Assembly (NCBI GenBank): GCA_037042915.1
Contig: CM073197.1
Span: forward strand, 2,914,001-2,978,000
Direction of reading: 5' to 3'
Length of the DNA stretch: 64,000 nucleotides
From: Auricularia sp. M13
Taxonomy: Eukaryota > Basidiomycota > Agaricomycetes > Auriculariales > Auriculariaceae
Both the position numbers and the translations under genes were made by a program. The notes beneath the pieces are model-generated. The model ran no database searches. It saw nothing but the letters and a program-made list of their open reading frames with translations, and was not told the DNA's origin. This document shows positions 1 to 11,924 of this stretch, in pieces (position 1 is the stretch's first letter; each line of letters begins with the position of its first letter).

Positions 1-586
1 GACGGAGGCCATACGCCACCGACCGGTGTTCCTCGATTTCGCGTTCGCAACACAGTCTTCTGGAATAAGGGCTGCGATGGACCCACACACGGATGTCGGT
101 GAGGTCGGCTTACTCCTTGGCGTTGGCATGGAATCTGGGGATGAGAGGAAGTGGTGGTACGCCCGCGATGAATGCGAGTAGCCGTGCCTTTGCGCGTTGG
201 ATCATTCACAAGGGCTTGAATTAGATCCATATGTACATATATTCCAGCAATTTGCGTGGCACTGTGCCAATGATTTCCCCTGCTCTTGATGCGATTGAGG
301 TGCGAAGTACGAAAGCCACAATGTTGCGTATTGCAGGATTGGCATGGGAAATTTCTGTGGAGAAAGGAAAACCCATTTCGTCCTCTTCCGTACCGTCCCG
401 GTCGTCATCGTAGCCTCGTAGGTACATGCTATCCGAGCCGCGTCACGGTTTGCACTTGTGAGATATATGGCACGAGTAAAACTGTAAATAGCACGGAAAT
501 AAAACAAATTTTCTTCACAAAAATTAGCTATCCTTGTATGAGTAAATCAACAGCTATAGCCCCCGGTCGACGTCTGGCAGTTCTCG
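1..586. other. Intergenic, no gene recognised
   Basis: Only short overlapping open frames occur on both strands, with no recognisable domain and no convincing splice structure. It lies downstream of the minus-strand gene that ends at 587. Confidence 0.4.
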
Positions 587-1569
587 TTAGAGGGATGGGG
601 CAGACGTACCCGCCTTAGAGTCGTCACGGTCCATGATAATTCCTTCTCCGAGGCCCTGGAAGACGGTGCTGTCGTTTTGGAAGTTGACGTTGAGGCAGGT
701 GACCACGTTGTTCAGCGTCTTAACGGGGTTGAAGCCCCGGGGGGCGATCTTGCCGCCTATAGCCGTCATCAGCAACTCCTCGCGAGTCGCAAGAGGGACA
801 GCCAACCTGCGAGCACAAACGCGGCGATGTTCGCTGCCAAGATGTTCAATACTGTGCGTAACGGTGTATGCGCGAATCGAAGAACGTACCGCTGTTGGCC
901 ACGGACTCGAGGCGCCTCTGGTATGACAGTCCGAGGCTGGTGACCTTGGCGCCAGCTATAAAACATCTATCAGCTCGCCGCCGACATGACGGGCGAAACG
1001 GAACACGCACTCTCGGTACCATGGAAGGCGACGACCTGGTGGTCCTCGGGCACGTGGAACTCGAACGCGTCGCCGCCTTTGCCATCAACGACAGTGACCT
1101 TCCTCTCGTTAGTGTGGATAATAAGGCCGGTAATGTACTGCGTCGCGGTACCTTCGAGATTGTCAGTGTCAGCCAGCAAGTAACAAAACGAGTCGACTAA
1201 CTGCAACTGACCGCTGATACCAGTGACGAACTCGCCCTCGCCGAGCTTGACGGTCGACTTGTGCGCGCCCTCCTTGCCCATAAGGCGCGTCTTGCGGACG
1301 TGGTAGTGCCCGCGGAAGCTCTGCAGCACGCCCTTGCCCGCGCCGTCGGAGGTAAACTCGAGCGCGCGCAGCGGGTGCCACAGCTTGCCCTCGTCGAATG
1401 CCGCGCCCTCCGCGCTGCCAAACGCCGGAGACGCCTTGACCGCAAAGTTGAACTTGTCCTGCAACGGCTGGCGCTGCACGGGGCCCCTGACCTTGAAGCT
1501 GAGGAAGTCGGGCAGCGACTGGCCGCCGACGCTCGCGGGGAGCTTGGGGAAGTTCGGGAGCGTCGACAT
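587..1569 (-). CDS. Jacalin-like lectin fold protein (probable)
   Basis: Three exons on the minus strand fit best: 1569-1011, 955-886 and 806-587, giving about 282 residues. The first intron is clear (GTGCGT donor, TTATAG acceptor). The second is uncertain: the strong GTACGT donor at 889 leads quickly to a stop, while a GTTCTT donor 4 bases further on keeps the long downstream frame open. The start is the ATG at 1569; the frame is open further upstream but looks non-coding there. The product has alternating beta-strand-like blocks: a GEGEFVTGISG segment, then YITGLIIHTN, then a glycine-rich GKGGDAFEF turn and QVVAFHGTE. This order resembles the beta-prism repeats of jacalin-related lectins. 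No signal peptide is visible. Such lectins usually bind sugars in the cytosol or at the cell surface; the ligand cannot be read from sequence. The fold assignment is by pattern only. Confidence 0.55.
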
Positions 1570-2768
1570 TCGGGAGACTGGTAGTAGTGCTGGTACTCGG
1601 GGGAGTTCTGAGGCCTCTGGAGTGCGCGACGACCTGCGTTTTATACGCAAGAAAATTCCAATAGTGTCCGCAGGCGCTTCATGGCACAATCCTGTTTGCA
1701 CGATCTGAGTCGCTCTTCGAGCGTGCAGAAGTCGGCGCTCGGTCCACTTCTGGATGCCCGACCATCCGGAGATGCCGCCCGGCGTGCTCCGCACACAGCT
1801 ACCCCAGAGCACGCAGTATGTGTCGGAGCGAACGGCCATCGTCACGGTAGCATTCGATGCGCACTGTTGGGCAAATGCAGGGTCTTGCTTGGGAGTGCCT
1901 GTATTCCGCGATGAAGTGCCAGCCGTATGGAGCACACGGGCAAGGAAACTTCCAGTGTCGCGGGAGCACTGAGCAGCGGAAACGATGTAGGTACGCCGGG
2001 CGAGGGGTCCTGGGTCTCCGTGATCACGTTGAGCAGCTGACCAGAGCAAGATTGGACCAGCGTCTAGCACGCATCTCGTCGCAGGTACCAAAATATTCTT
2101 GTCCCAGGAATATTTCCACGGTCGTAGAAGCGCGCAGTCAGACAGGATACAGAGAGTAGTTCAACAAGAGCCTGAGGACGATTGTGTGGTTTGGCGTTGG
2201 TAAGCTGGAACCCGGCAGAACTGGCGCGATAAACGGAGTCGTAATCATTCCTGGGCTCATATGCTGCTTTCAGACAGATGCCGAGTTGTTGTCGTCAATG
2301 CTTGGGATACGCTGAGGAGGAAGAGGTACTACGAAGATACGGGACTTGCCGCTATCCTCGCGGTCGAGCTCTTCCAGTTCGTTTAACTCTCTGAACTGAA
2401 GGTCAATTGACTGGTTACCAGATGGCACGATGGGCTTATTTCCACAGGCTATGCGGCTGATGACCAGACGTCGAGAGCGAGGAGACTGGGACGATGACAT
2501 CGAGTGGCATCGGCATGCAGAAATCAGAGCGCAAGTACTGTATAAACGCGCCACCCCGAGCACATTGACACCAGCAATACACAAAGAAAAGAAAGACAAC
2601 AAGCATGTAAGGATCCATCAGTACGCGCGCGTATACTACCCAGACCATAATCTTCTACTTCCCCAGTCATTCCGCCTTCCGAGCGCTTCGTTGCGGTGGG
2701 TATACAGTACTGACGCATTTCGCGCTCCCGGCGCCGATGATTCCAGCGGCGCAGGCAAGACCTATGGC
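1570..2768. other. Intergenic, no gene recognised
   Basis: About 1.2 kb between two minus-strand genes. It should contain the promoter of the jacalin-like gene and the 3' end of the AlkB-like gene. No coding domain, RNA gene or repeat was recognised. Confidence 0.4.
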
Positions 2769-3919
2769 CTACGCCTGCGCGCTGTCCTTGAAGTGCAGCA
2801 CGTCGAAGCCGCGGCCGTACGTAGCGTCCCAATCGAACTCGGCGCGCTGGTTCTCGTCGCCAAACGCATGGATCATCTCCTGCGCGGCATCCGCGTCGCC
2901 GTTGATGACCGGCCGCGCCTCCGCGCGCGTCTTGCCCGTGGCGCCCTGGCCCCATATGCGCGTGGCGTCCGCGTTGAGGAAGGTGCCGATGAGGCGGAAG
3001 GTGAGCGAGATGCGCTCGCCGTTGAAGGCGCGCTCCGCCGGCGTCTTCATCGTCTCGGGCCGCTTGTCCTGGCGGATGCTGTGCAGCCAGCGCGCGTTCG
3101 TCGCCAGCCCGAGCACGAAGAGCGAGTTGTGCGGGAGCGGGATGCGTTGTGCCGCGCGCGGCGGGCCTTTGTACGCGTTTGCCGGCGGGCTCACCGGTGG
3201 CGACGGAGACGCCGCGGTGCCGTTGGATGCGGCGCTGGCCGTTGGTGTATGCGCGCCGCCGTGCTCGCGCTTCATGCGCAGGACCATCAGGCGCTCGGCG
3301 CCGAAGGAGACGTTGACGATATGGGTGCCGCGGACGATGTCGAGTGTCTTGTCCGAGTGCTCCGAGATATAGTCCTGGCCGTTGCGGTAGTGCTGGATGA
3401 GAACATGGTTGACGCGGTGGTTCAGGTGCTGCTCGATGTGCTCGCGGATGCGCTGCACCGTTGGCGAGAACGGCAGCAGCGGCGGCGACGAGTCCGCGGG
3501 ATGGCGATAAATCGGATAGCTACGACAACAAAAAATCAGCTTGTGACACGCCTGTAGTAGCTTTGATTGATTCTTACCTGCCGTCTTCGCTGACTTCCCC
3601 TTGTACAGCGACGCGACGCGGGACTTCGCCGCCTGTGGCAACGTCAGGGCACTTGGACAAAATTTCAGTGGTGGCACCACAGCGCACCTCGGTGGTACAT
3701 AGTCTGCCATTCGACTTCGTTGCACAAGAGCTCAAACGCGTCTTTTGCGAGGTCTTCGGGGCAGATGTTGAGCACGAGCTCGGTGTCGCCCTCGCCCATG
3801 TGGCTGTCGGGCGCGAGCGTCTTGAGCACGCGCTTTGAGCGCGACGGGCGCAGCGTGTCCGCTGGCGCGGGCCGCCGCTGGTGGCCAGAGTCTGCGCGGG
3901 TCATGGTCGCGGTGGTCAT
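2769..3919 (-). CDS. AlkB-family Fe(II)/2-oxoglutarate dioxygenase
   Basis: Three exons: 3919-3688, 3632-3578 and 3519-2769, joined in frame to give 345 residues. Introns are GTGCGC...CACAG and GTAAGA...CGTAG. The first block (about residues 50-110) contains CNEVEWQTMYHRGGEVPR and a PIYRHPAD segment, as in fungal ALKBH2/3-like proteins. The double-stranded beta-helix follows. The iron ligands are visible as H150-x-D152 in the segment EHSDKT and H242 in RWLHS. The 2-oxoglutarate-binding arginine motif is R265-x5-R271. A low-complexity Ser/Pro/Ala insert of about 30 residues (185-215) splits the core and is probably a surface loop. The family demethylates alkylated bases in DNA or RNA, in the nucleus for ALKBH2/3. 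The choice between DNA and RNA substrate is not decided by the sequence. An alternative start is the Met at residue 6. Confidence 0.88.
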
Positions 3920-6394
3920 GGTACGAGAAAGAGAGGTGGAGAGATTTGGCTATGACTTGGCCGTGGCATGGTCGGAATTTGACCCGCTTGCGGTTTGGCG
4001 CGCTTTGTTCCACGCAAACAACAACCCATTACTCAACTCAGGGGCCCAGCCCACGTTCGAGGTCATGCTAGGACCTTCGGGTCCCATTCAGCTCGCCCGC
4101 TCAGGGTGCAAAAACAACAGCTAAATTTACAGATGCTGATAGGCAGCTTCTGAGGGTTCCTCCGCGCACACGCGTAGATCTCCTCGTTCGGGCGAGCTCT
4201 GCTGGCCTGCTTCGCCGGAGGGACCAGCATGCAATTGAACGAGAAACAGAACATCGAATAGCTCACCGCTGTTTAAATGCCATGAAGCTTCGGACCCCGT
4301 TGGGATGAATGGATGAATGGTCCAAGTTGGTCTCAGAAACAGTTCTGCAAGATTGTAACCGCGGCCTGACCAGTGTGACGTACTGTATGGCATCCGTCCG
4401 CGACGGTGGTGTTACAAGGATCCTGCACTTGAGAGGTGCCGTATCCACTAAATCTGCTGGCAATGTAGCACAGACGTGCTCCTCGAAGCTTGAAGGCGAC
4501 TCAACTGGTCCGGGTGTTCAACGGCCCGTGCGAAGTCACCGGCTGTTGCTCATCTGAGACCGCAGAGCTGTCCAAGCGATTCGGAGCAGTGACTAACTGC
4601 TCCCGCCCCATGAGTCGTTACAACATTGAACGATGCGGAATCGTCTGAGCGGAGGCACCGGCGTTCAAACAGCCAGTTGGCGTGAGAGCCTGAGGTGCGT
4701 CTGCTACTGGGCAGTGCGAATGTTGATAGAGCAGGAGTATTCCGGTGCAATCCCAGCTTCCTTGGAGTGCAAAATGATGCCACGACGGTCGGACGAGATG
4801 TCGATAGCAGACAATGCCAAGCGAGCAACAGAAGCGCTAGAAGGGCAGCTGGAGAACGTGTATAGTCCAGCAACGTGTGTAGTCAAGCAGATGAGACCAA
4901 GACGACCCGACGCAAGCTAGAACAAGGCGAGACAACATTTGGCATTCAAGGCGGCGCACAACTGAGTCGTTTGCTCGAGTCCTGCATCGTGGTCTGCGGA
5001 CCGTTCGATACCCGGCCGAATAAATCAGAAATGAATCCGGCCATGCAGCATAACGTGTGCAAACGGAAAGTAGAGGTCAACGAGTCCGGCGTCGAACAAA
5101 CAGTTGCGCAACGACCAGAGAGCGTACGAGGTGAAGGCGGCAGCAGGCATCACGCGTTGGCAATTCAGACATGAGCTGGACATGGCGGCGCGGTGCGTTG
5201 TCCAGCCAAATCGCTGGTAGGGTCTGGGGTGGAGCGATTGCTCATACCAGCAATTGCAAACAGTTGCCAGAACGCACACAGCCCGAACGTTAATGCTGCA
5301 AGGACTGTGCACAGGCTTTCACGGTAGGGTCCGTCGCTTCTGGCCAGCATAGAGCATTTCTTGCGCCCTGGCTATCCATCGGCCAGAACAAGTCCATTGC
5401 GCAGGCGGGCGGATCGATCGATAACGATTTCGACGAAGTCAAAGAGCGTGCGGCAAGTCCCGCCGCATCATCCTCTTCCACCTAAATGATTTCCGAGGAA
5501 GGACATGATGCCGTAGATATTGCTACTATATTCTCATTGTTTTGGGACGTGTATAAAGGTGCAGAATCCTGGTCATTCAAGGATCCGCATGCACTGCACT
5601 GGCAGTAGTACTCGCAGAGATCACGATCATACAACCGTAAGTCGTTATCCGAGTTGCTAACGATACCCAAGAGTATGCTGGTTTTATCAACGTCGTAGGT
5701 CTCCTTTATTATTGCGCTCACGACGCAGGGGGGTGTCGGAAATGCACACTCGATAAACCCCGTATACGGCTCGCAGATGAGATGATCTGCTCCTGATGCC
5801 AATCTGTCTGCGTTGTGCCCTAATAGTTGCGGGTGTAGATGTATTCCCAGGTGCACGAGTGCTGGTATGACTCGTGAGATACATAGGCCCGCGAAACAGA
5901 GTGAGAGAGCATCAGATTCTTGACGTCCTCATAAATGGTGTGCGATGCCCGCCTGTACTGTCGTACCGGAAATGTATTGATAACGATGCCTGGGACCATT
6001 CATCCATTGGGGAGCTGGAACGTGAAGACAAGAAAATAATCGTTGAGCATTCGTATCGCCCAGATCAAACATCGAGGGATTAGTCTCACCTCGTGCCGGG
6101 CTGCCGCAGTACCGCGGGATCGACGAGTCTTAAAACCTACGCAAACGCCTGTATGCGCTGTATTCACTTCGCAGGAGCTGGTTTCCAAAGCTCACCCACC
6201 CAGGAATGTGGGGTTTCCTTCGAGAGAGTGTTCGAGCTGCTTAGCTTCGGGACGAGCGTTTGAGCTGACGATGCGCTCGAATCGGCGCCTACATAGATGA
6301 ATGAAGCGCATACAGCCAATGAGTCGGCTACGACGAGACCAATGCTCAGCGTCCACGCGCTGATACGACAAATGGTAGCAGTTGCATAGGCGCA
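3920..6394. other. Intergenic, no gene recognised
   Basis: About 2.5 kb with only short open frames on both strands. No domain, RNA gene or clear repeat was recognised. It separates the divergently oriented AlkB-like gene and the two-exon unknown gene, so it should hold both promoters. Confidence 0.4.
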
Positions 6395-6640
6395 AGGCGG
6401 TGCCGACAGGGTGCGCGGACGTGGAGGACAATAGGACTGCGGCAGGGAAGATGATGTAATTCAGTTGGGAAATGAAAGGAACCATGAGGCGCTGATAAAT
6501 TCGTAATAAAAAAACATTTTTCTGCGTCGTTCCACTTGCTGCCAGCAACGAACCGACGCTGGCAAGAGGCACGTGACGAACGCGGGCCAAACAGAGCAGC
6601 AACACGGGGACGGATATCGGACCGGTTGACGCCGGTCGGG

Positions 6641-6648
6641 ATATAAAT
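6641..6648 (+). promoter_or_regulatory. TATA box of the two-exon unknown gene, copy 1
   Basis: ATATAAAT lies 55 bp before the ATG at 6696. It directly follows an imperfect palindrome, GACCGGTTGACGCCGGTC. The same TATA box, palindrome and spacing recur in the second copy, which supports function. Confidence 0.6.
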
Positions 6649-6695
6649 TGCGGCTCCGCACACCGTGTCGGGCTCATCCTTCTCCTGTTGCCGTC

Positions 6696-8455
6696 ATGAG
6701 CGCCAGCACGTCGACTGCTCCTGCTACACACGCGCCCCTCGTCGCCGTGCCAGCCGTCGCCGCACCCTTCGCCCCCGCCGCGGACACCGTCGAGCATGCT
6801 ACCACACCGCCAGCCAGCGTCAAGTCGGACGTGCCCATCGCCGATTCCAACGCCTCGTCTGCTCCCCGCCGTGGCGCGCCGATGCGGCGCACCGCGACGT
6901 ACCTCGACCTGCGCGCGTGGCCTGGCTACGCCGCGGCGGTTGGGCTCCCAGAGCCGCCCAGGATGCCCAAGAGCTTCTACTACTCGAACCACTTCACCAA
7001 GACCAAGTGGGGCAGCATGGACCCCATTCCGATGCCCAAAATGGAGAAGAAGCGCGTCGACAAGAAGGCCAAGGTCATCACCGGGCCCGTCGACTGGGCG
7101 AAATTCAAGACAATGAAGGGCATCAAGAAGCAGCACGCGGTCACCAACGGCAAGGTCGATGAGACGCCGCTCACCAAAGCCGAAAAGAAGCTGGCCAAGC
7201 GGTTCAGGGCTCGCTACGACCTGCGCCGCGTCAAGGAGCGCGTCACGAAGCTCAAGGGCGCCGCCAAGTATGCCGCTTCCGTTGCGGCGGCGCGTGCACT
7301 CGCTGCCTCGCAGGCGCCGCTTGCCAGCCCCGTCTCTGTCGCCGCCGCCGCTCCTGTTGCCCCCATCGCTACCACTGCGACCACTCCCGCCGAAGTCGAC
7401 CCACTGATGCCCGGCGCGTTCCCTGAGGAGTCAGACGACACTCCGACCGCGGCGCAGACGCACCACGCTACGGACGACGACAGCCCGTCTCTCGGTGTGG
7501 CGCTGTTCCGGCTCGCCGTCGAAGTCGTCGCAGTGATGACGAAGCGCAAGCGCGTCGACGCTGACGACGAGGCCGAGGCGCGCGGCTTGAAGCGGCGCCG
7601 AGTCGAGGCGAATGGGCCGTCGCAGTCGCGCGCAGCGGGGCGTCCAATCGCTGGCAAGCCAGCTCGCAACGCATCCGCCGGCGCTACGGCGCCGACCCAC
7701 AACAAATCGACCGCGACCACTGCCACTAGCACGTCGCGGAAACCTGCGAAGCTTAAGGCTACACTTTCAAAGGTACGTGCTCCGTATATCTCTGGTCTTA
7801 TGCTCGATGCTGATTCTGCCAACAGTGCCCGCCTCCAGCGCCCCTGGTACCGGTTGCCGGGAACAAGAAGGGATCGAAGGCTGTAGCCATGAAGACTTCG
7901 TTCGACGCCAACAAGGACGGGTCGGCCCTCGCGCACCAGCCGGCTGCCCAGCCGGCTGCATCGTCTTCGTCCGTCCCCGCCGCGACGACGCGCGCAATCC
8001 CTCTTTCACGGCAATCCACGATCGTCATGGACAACGCGAGCGCGACGTCGTCGACCCCGTCCGCCGCCGCCGCCGCGCAGCCCAATCGGACGGCACTCCT
8101 CAGCGAAGCGCCAACTATCATCGACTTTGGCTTGCCATCGTCTTCAGCGTCTGCCGAGGGCGTGAACGGGCTGTCGCGCCAACCCGCGGTGGTCTTCAAC
8201 TTTGGCTCCACTGCGCGCTCGTCGACGTCGACGTCCACGCCTTCCTTCGTGCCGTTTACGACCACTGGCTTCTTGCCCCCGCTCTGGGCTCTGAAGCAGG
8301 GCTCGGCCAGCAGCAGCAACACGACGCTGGCGTCGGCAAGCGGCAGCAAGACGAGCCGCGGCTCGCGCGGCGGTGCTCGCGTGCACAAGTTCCAGGAACA
8401 CAAAGAGGCGAAGCGCGGGCGCGAGGACAAGGACGACGGAGCAGCCAGCGCGTGA
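6696..8455 (+). CDS. Basic low-complexity protein of unknown function, copy 1
   Basis: Two exons, 6696-7772 and 7826-8455 (GTACGT donor, AACAG acceptor, phase 0), give 568 residues. I do not recognise the family. The N-terminal 65 residues are Ala/Pro/Thr-rich. Residues about 65-190 form the only ordered-looking part: a Tyr/Trp/Pro-containing stretch with RAWPGYAAAVGLPEPPRMPK, then a strongly basic region with repeated KK and RR pairs (KKRVDKKAK, KKLAKRFRARYDLRRVKERV) that could be a nuclear signal or bind nucleic acid. The C-terminal half is disordered, rich in Ser, Ala and Thr, and ends with a charged tail and DDGAASA. No signal peptide or membrane segment is seen. The 52.8-kb copy has the same exon structure. 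The basic region is conserved between copies while the C-terminal half has diverged, so the basic region is the probable working part. Confidence 0.8.
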
Positions 8456-9556
8456 GTTGAGTTGAAATACTTATGCGACTCGCCTCCCACGCGCCACGCG
8501 TCTGCCGTGCCACCACCATGCCCCCTGCCTTCTTCCTCCCCTATCGTCACCCAATCTCGCATGCTATCCTCTATTCTGCTTTCCCATCGCCGTCGCTTAT
8601 ATTCTCGTGCTTCCACATCGTCGCTTAAATTCCCGTGCCTCCCGTCTCCCATCGTCGTACATTCCCCTGCTTTCCCATCGCCTTGCATTCCTCTGCTTTC
8701 ATCGTTCCCCGATCCCCGTTGTCGTCCTCGCGCTGTGTCTGGTAAGTACTTGGCTGTCCCGTATGCTCTCCCTCCGTATCCATAGGATAGAACATCCATC
8801 ATCGCTCTCGTCTCGTCTCATTTTTACGCCTGCTTTGCATGTATATCGTTATTCTGACGCTCGTCATTTTGGAATTGCATCTTAGACCTCTCTGAACGTG
8901 CTCATTGATTCATTGGACGTCTGTGCCAAGGAGGAGGGATGAGTTGCTGAGCGTTTGTCTTCGTTTATGAGGATGAATGGGCGAGCCTAATACCGAGCGT
9001 AAAGCCACTGCTCAATACTGTTACGCCAGAAAGCAGAAAGAAAGGTCGCACTCTTGGTGCAGCCCGTGGAAAGCGGAAAGCAGGCGGGTTATGTCCGTAG
9101 TCTTAGATTTCCAAGCACAATCAGATGACGGCGTAAGTGCAAGTGTGAATAACGCCCGCGCATGCCAACATCCCTCGCCGAGTCGGAGCACATCTGTATG
9201 TACGGGACTCCAGAAATCGCAAGACCCAGGTCGTTCAACTCAGGCCCACCAAAAACAACGCACAGAAGAAAAAGTGTATGGCAGAGGAACTTGGAAGAGC
9301 AGCGTGGTGCTTGCGAAAAGCAGGACCGCCCCGCGGAGGCTTCGGCCAGATTATAAGACTGGAGTGTAGCTGCACATGCCAGAGCGACAGAGAAAGCGGG
9401 CAGCGCCGACCAAGAACTCGCCGAAGACCCCGACCAGATTCGCAGTCTCCTTGCTGGCAGACTACGACCAGTCAGTTTGTTTTGGTTTGAAGAATAAATC
9501 AGGTGCCTGTATGTATTAGATCGCCGAGGGAGGGTACAAGAAAAAACGGGCTGCGG
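8456..9556. other. 3' flank of the duplicated gene and intergenic DNA
   Basis: To about 8945 this is pyrimidine-rich 3' flank shared with the 54.5-kb copy. The rest, up to the Tic20-like stop codon at 9557, shows nothing recognisable. Confidence 0.4.
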
Positions 9557-10284
9557 CTACTCGTCCGAGACCCAGCGGTCGGCGAGCTCGCCGGCGTAGG
9601 GCACCTGGAAGCGCGCGAGGTCGCCGATTGCGGCGTCTTGGTATGCGCGGAAGCTGGGCGGGTGGGCGTCAGCAAGAGGTCGCAGTCAGGAATGGGCGGT
9701 GCGCACGCGAGGTAGAGCGAGACAACGACGAGCAGGAGGGTGGTGAGGACCGTCAGGAAGGTCCAGAAGTGCAGCAGGTGCTCGAACAGCAGCAGGAGGA
9801 GCAGCGGCGAGGAGACCAGGGCTGATTGGTATGCTGCGCGGTTGTCAGTGGTGACGACGGCGACGACGGGCAGGACGGACCGTGGAAGCGGACATAGTCG
9901 TTGTGCGTCTCCAGTATCAGCAGGGCCAGTGCTGCACATCGTCAGCGTCGGCGTCGGCGAGCACGACTGAGGCGCACCAGAGAACGGGCCGGCCAAGTAG
10001 GCAACGGCGGCGAGGACGTCGACGCGCCATCCAAAGCGCGTCTCCCACATATTATTCGGGTTCGCGCTCTCGTCTGCCAGTGCGGCGGAGCTGGAGCCGG
10101 CGGCGGTGGCAAAGGTGGGGATGCCGCCCGCCTGGTAGGACATGCTGCCCGTCGGCGCCGCGGCGGGCGTGCTGGGGAACCAGGGGCGCTGGCGCTGGGC
10201 GAGGGCCGCGGGGTCGTCCGGCGGCGGCGTGTAGGCGGCGAAGGACGCAAAGTGCTGGGACGCGCTGCCCGCCGTGCTCGTCAT
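9557..10284 (-). CDS. Tic20/DUF4870-like multi-spanning membrane protein (complete copy)
   Basis: Four exons, 10284-9978, 9931-9881, 9833-9707 and 9653-9557, join in frame to give 193 residues. Introns are 45-53 bp with GTGCGC or GTCCGT donors. Residues 1-80 are a Pro/Ser/Ala-rich cytosolic tail. The core starts at [20 protein letters not shown] and continues with [17 protein letters not shown], a Leu-rich pair of membrane segments and [21 protein letters not shown], ending ADRWVSDE. This is the pattern of a small fungal membrane family related to Tic20/DUF4870, with about four membrane spans. Its role in fungi is not known to me. It is transcribed divergently from Arp1, with start codons 49 bp apart. 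This is the only one of three copies with the native C-terminus. Confidence 0.75.
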
Positions 10285-10333
10285 GGACAATGAGGACGGC
10301 TCCGGCCGCTGCCGACGCCCGCACTCCGAGTCG
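10285..10333. promoter_or_regulatory. 49-bp divergent start-to-start spacer, Tic20-like/Arp1 copy A
   Basis: Only 49 bp separate the start codons of the divergent genes. The 5' leaders or promoters must therefore overlap the opposite gene or its transcript. The spacer is GC-rich without a TATA box. Length is exactly 49 bp in all three units, with a few substitutions in units 2 and 3. Confidence 0.6.
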
Positions 10334-11924
10334 ATGTCTGCGGAATACGACGATGTCCTGACGAACCAGCCCGTCGTCATCGACAATGTGCGCGGCGTTC
10401 TTCCCCGTCGTTCGTCGCCGGCGCTTACGCGTGCTGACGCTGGGGGCGCAGGGCTCGGGCACGATCAAGGCCGGCTTTGCGGGCCAGGACCATCCCAAAT
10501 GCTTCTTCCCGTCGTTGTACGCGCGCGTTACCACTGCTTCGCGCGTTGCTCACTGCTACCGACAGCGTCGGGAGGCCAAAGCACACGCGCGTGCTCGCCG
10601 GCGCGCTCGAGGGCGACGTCTTCATCGGCCGGCGCGCGCAAGAGTTCCGCGGCCTGCTCAAGATTCGCTACCCCATGGAGCACGGCATCGTCGTCGACTG
10701 GGACGACATGGAGCGCGTCTGGTCCTGGGTCTACTCCGAGGAGCTCGGCACGTTGTCGGAGGAGGCGCGTCTCCGTCTTAACCTCGCCGTCGCCGACGCT
10801 GACGCTCTGCTCGCAGCACCCAGTCCTGCTCACCGAGGCCCCGCTCAACCCGCGCAAGAACCGCGAGCTCACCGCCCAGATCTTCTTCGACACCTTCAAC
10901 GTCCCCGCCATGTACATGAGCGTCCAGGCCGTCCTCGCGCTCTACTCGTCCGGCCGCACCACCGGCATCGTCCTCGACTCGGGCGACGGCGTCACGCATG
11001 CCGTGCCCGTCTTTGAGGGATTCAGCATGCCGCATGCTATACGGCGGGTGGATGTTGCTGGGCGGTAAGCTGTCCGTATGTTGCGAATGGGCGACTGACA
11101 TTGCTTGCAGAGACGTCACGGACTACCTCCAACTGCTGCTCCGCAAGGCCGGCCACCACCTGCACACGACCGCCGAGCGCGAGGTCGTCCGCACGATCAA
11201 GGAGAAGACGTGCTACGTCGCGCTCGCGCCGCAGAAGGAGGAGAAGGAGACCCAGGGTGCGCGCCGCCGTTTCTTTCTTCCTGTCCCTCTTTCCCCTCCC
11301 GTGAACCTCGGCTGACGCCTCGCCCTCGCCCCGCATAGGCCGCTCAGAATCCTTCACGCTCCCCGACGGGCGCGCGGTGCAGCTCGGCGCGGAGCGCTTC
11401 CGCGCGCCCGAGATCCTGTTCAACCCCGAGCTCATCGGCGAGGAGTACGCGGGCGTCCACCAGGTCGTCGTCGACTCCATCAACCGCGTCGACCTCGACT
11501 TGAGGAAGTCGCTGTTCAGTAATGTCATCCTGAGCGGGGGGAGTACGCTGTATCAGGGTGAGTGCTTGGCTCTGGCTCGACGATAGCGCACTCGACGCGC
11601 AGCGGCGGAGAGCGTGGAGCCTGCGCGCTGGATGAGCCGTGGGTGCGCTGCACTCCTCTGCTCGGCGGAGGAGAGTGCGGACTCTTCTGCGTAGCAGTAG
11701 AGTGTGGGGACTACCCCGCCGCTGTGGAGAGGACTGTGGACCGTTCCGTCACGGCAGCCTCACCCGCTGCGCAGTGTGGATTATGGTCAGACCTGACGCC
11801 CCGCCCCTTTTGTGCAGGCTACGGCGCGCGGCTGCTGAACGAGGTCAAGAAGCTCGCGCTGAAAGACGTCAAGATCAAGATCTACGCGCCGCCCGAGCGC
11901 AAGTACTCGACCTGGCGGGCTTGA
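10334..11924 (+). pseudogene. Arp1 (centractin), copy A: 3'-truncated by a 19-bp deletion
   Basis: Seven exons: 10334-10387, 10452-10516, 10566-10764, 10817-11064, 11111-11256, 11339-11557, 11818-11924. They encode 345 residues. The first exon matches the Arp1 N-terminus (NQPVVIDN), followed by [60 protein letters not shown] and [14 protein letters not shown]. These are actin-fold nucleotide-binding elements typical of dynactin Arp1 rather than actin. In exon 7, a 19-bp stretch present in copies B and C is missing. The loss lies between short CTGG repeats, removes the WIGGSILA segment and leads to STWRA and a stop. The last exon is also absent, because segment X starts at the intron 7 donor. 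Intron 3 starts with GC, not GT. Exon differences from B and C appear mainly synonymous, so decay is recent. Confidence 0.85.

Larger units (their letters stand above)
6395..8945. repeat. Dispersed gene duplication, copy 1
   Basis: This block matches 52465-54895. It spans about 300 bp upstream of the gene, both exons, the intron, and about 450 bp of 3' flank, with similarity fading outward on both sides. The two copies are 46 kb apart in the same orientation. The upstream part shares a TATA box and an A-run; the 3' flank shares pyrimidine-rich stretches. Confidence 0.85.

Noticed and set aside
2430-3557. 375-codon plus-strand open frame
   Set aside because: It is antisense to the AlkB-like exon and is an Arg-rich composition shadow without a domain.
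6192-7136. 314-codon minus-strand open frame
   Set aside because: Antisense to the first exon of the two-exon unknown gene; no family features.
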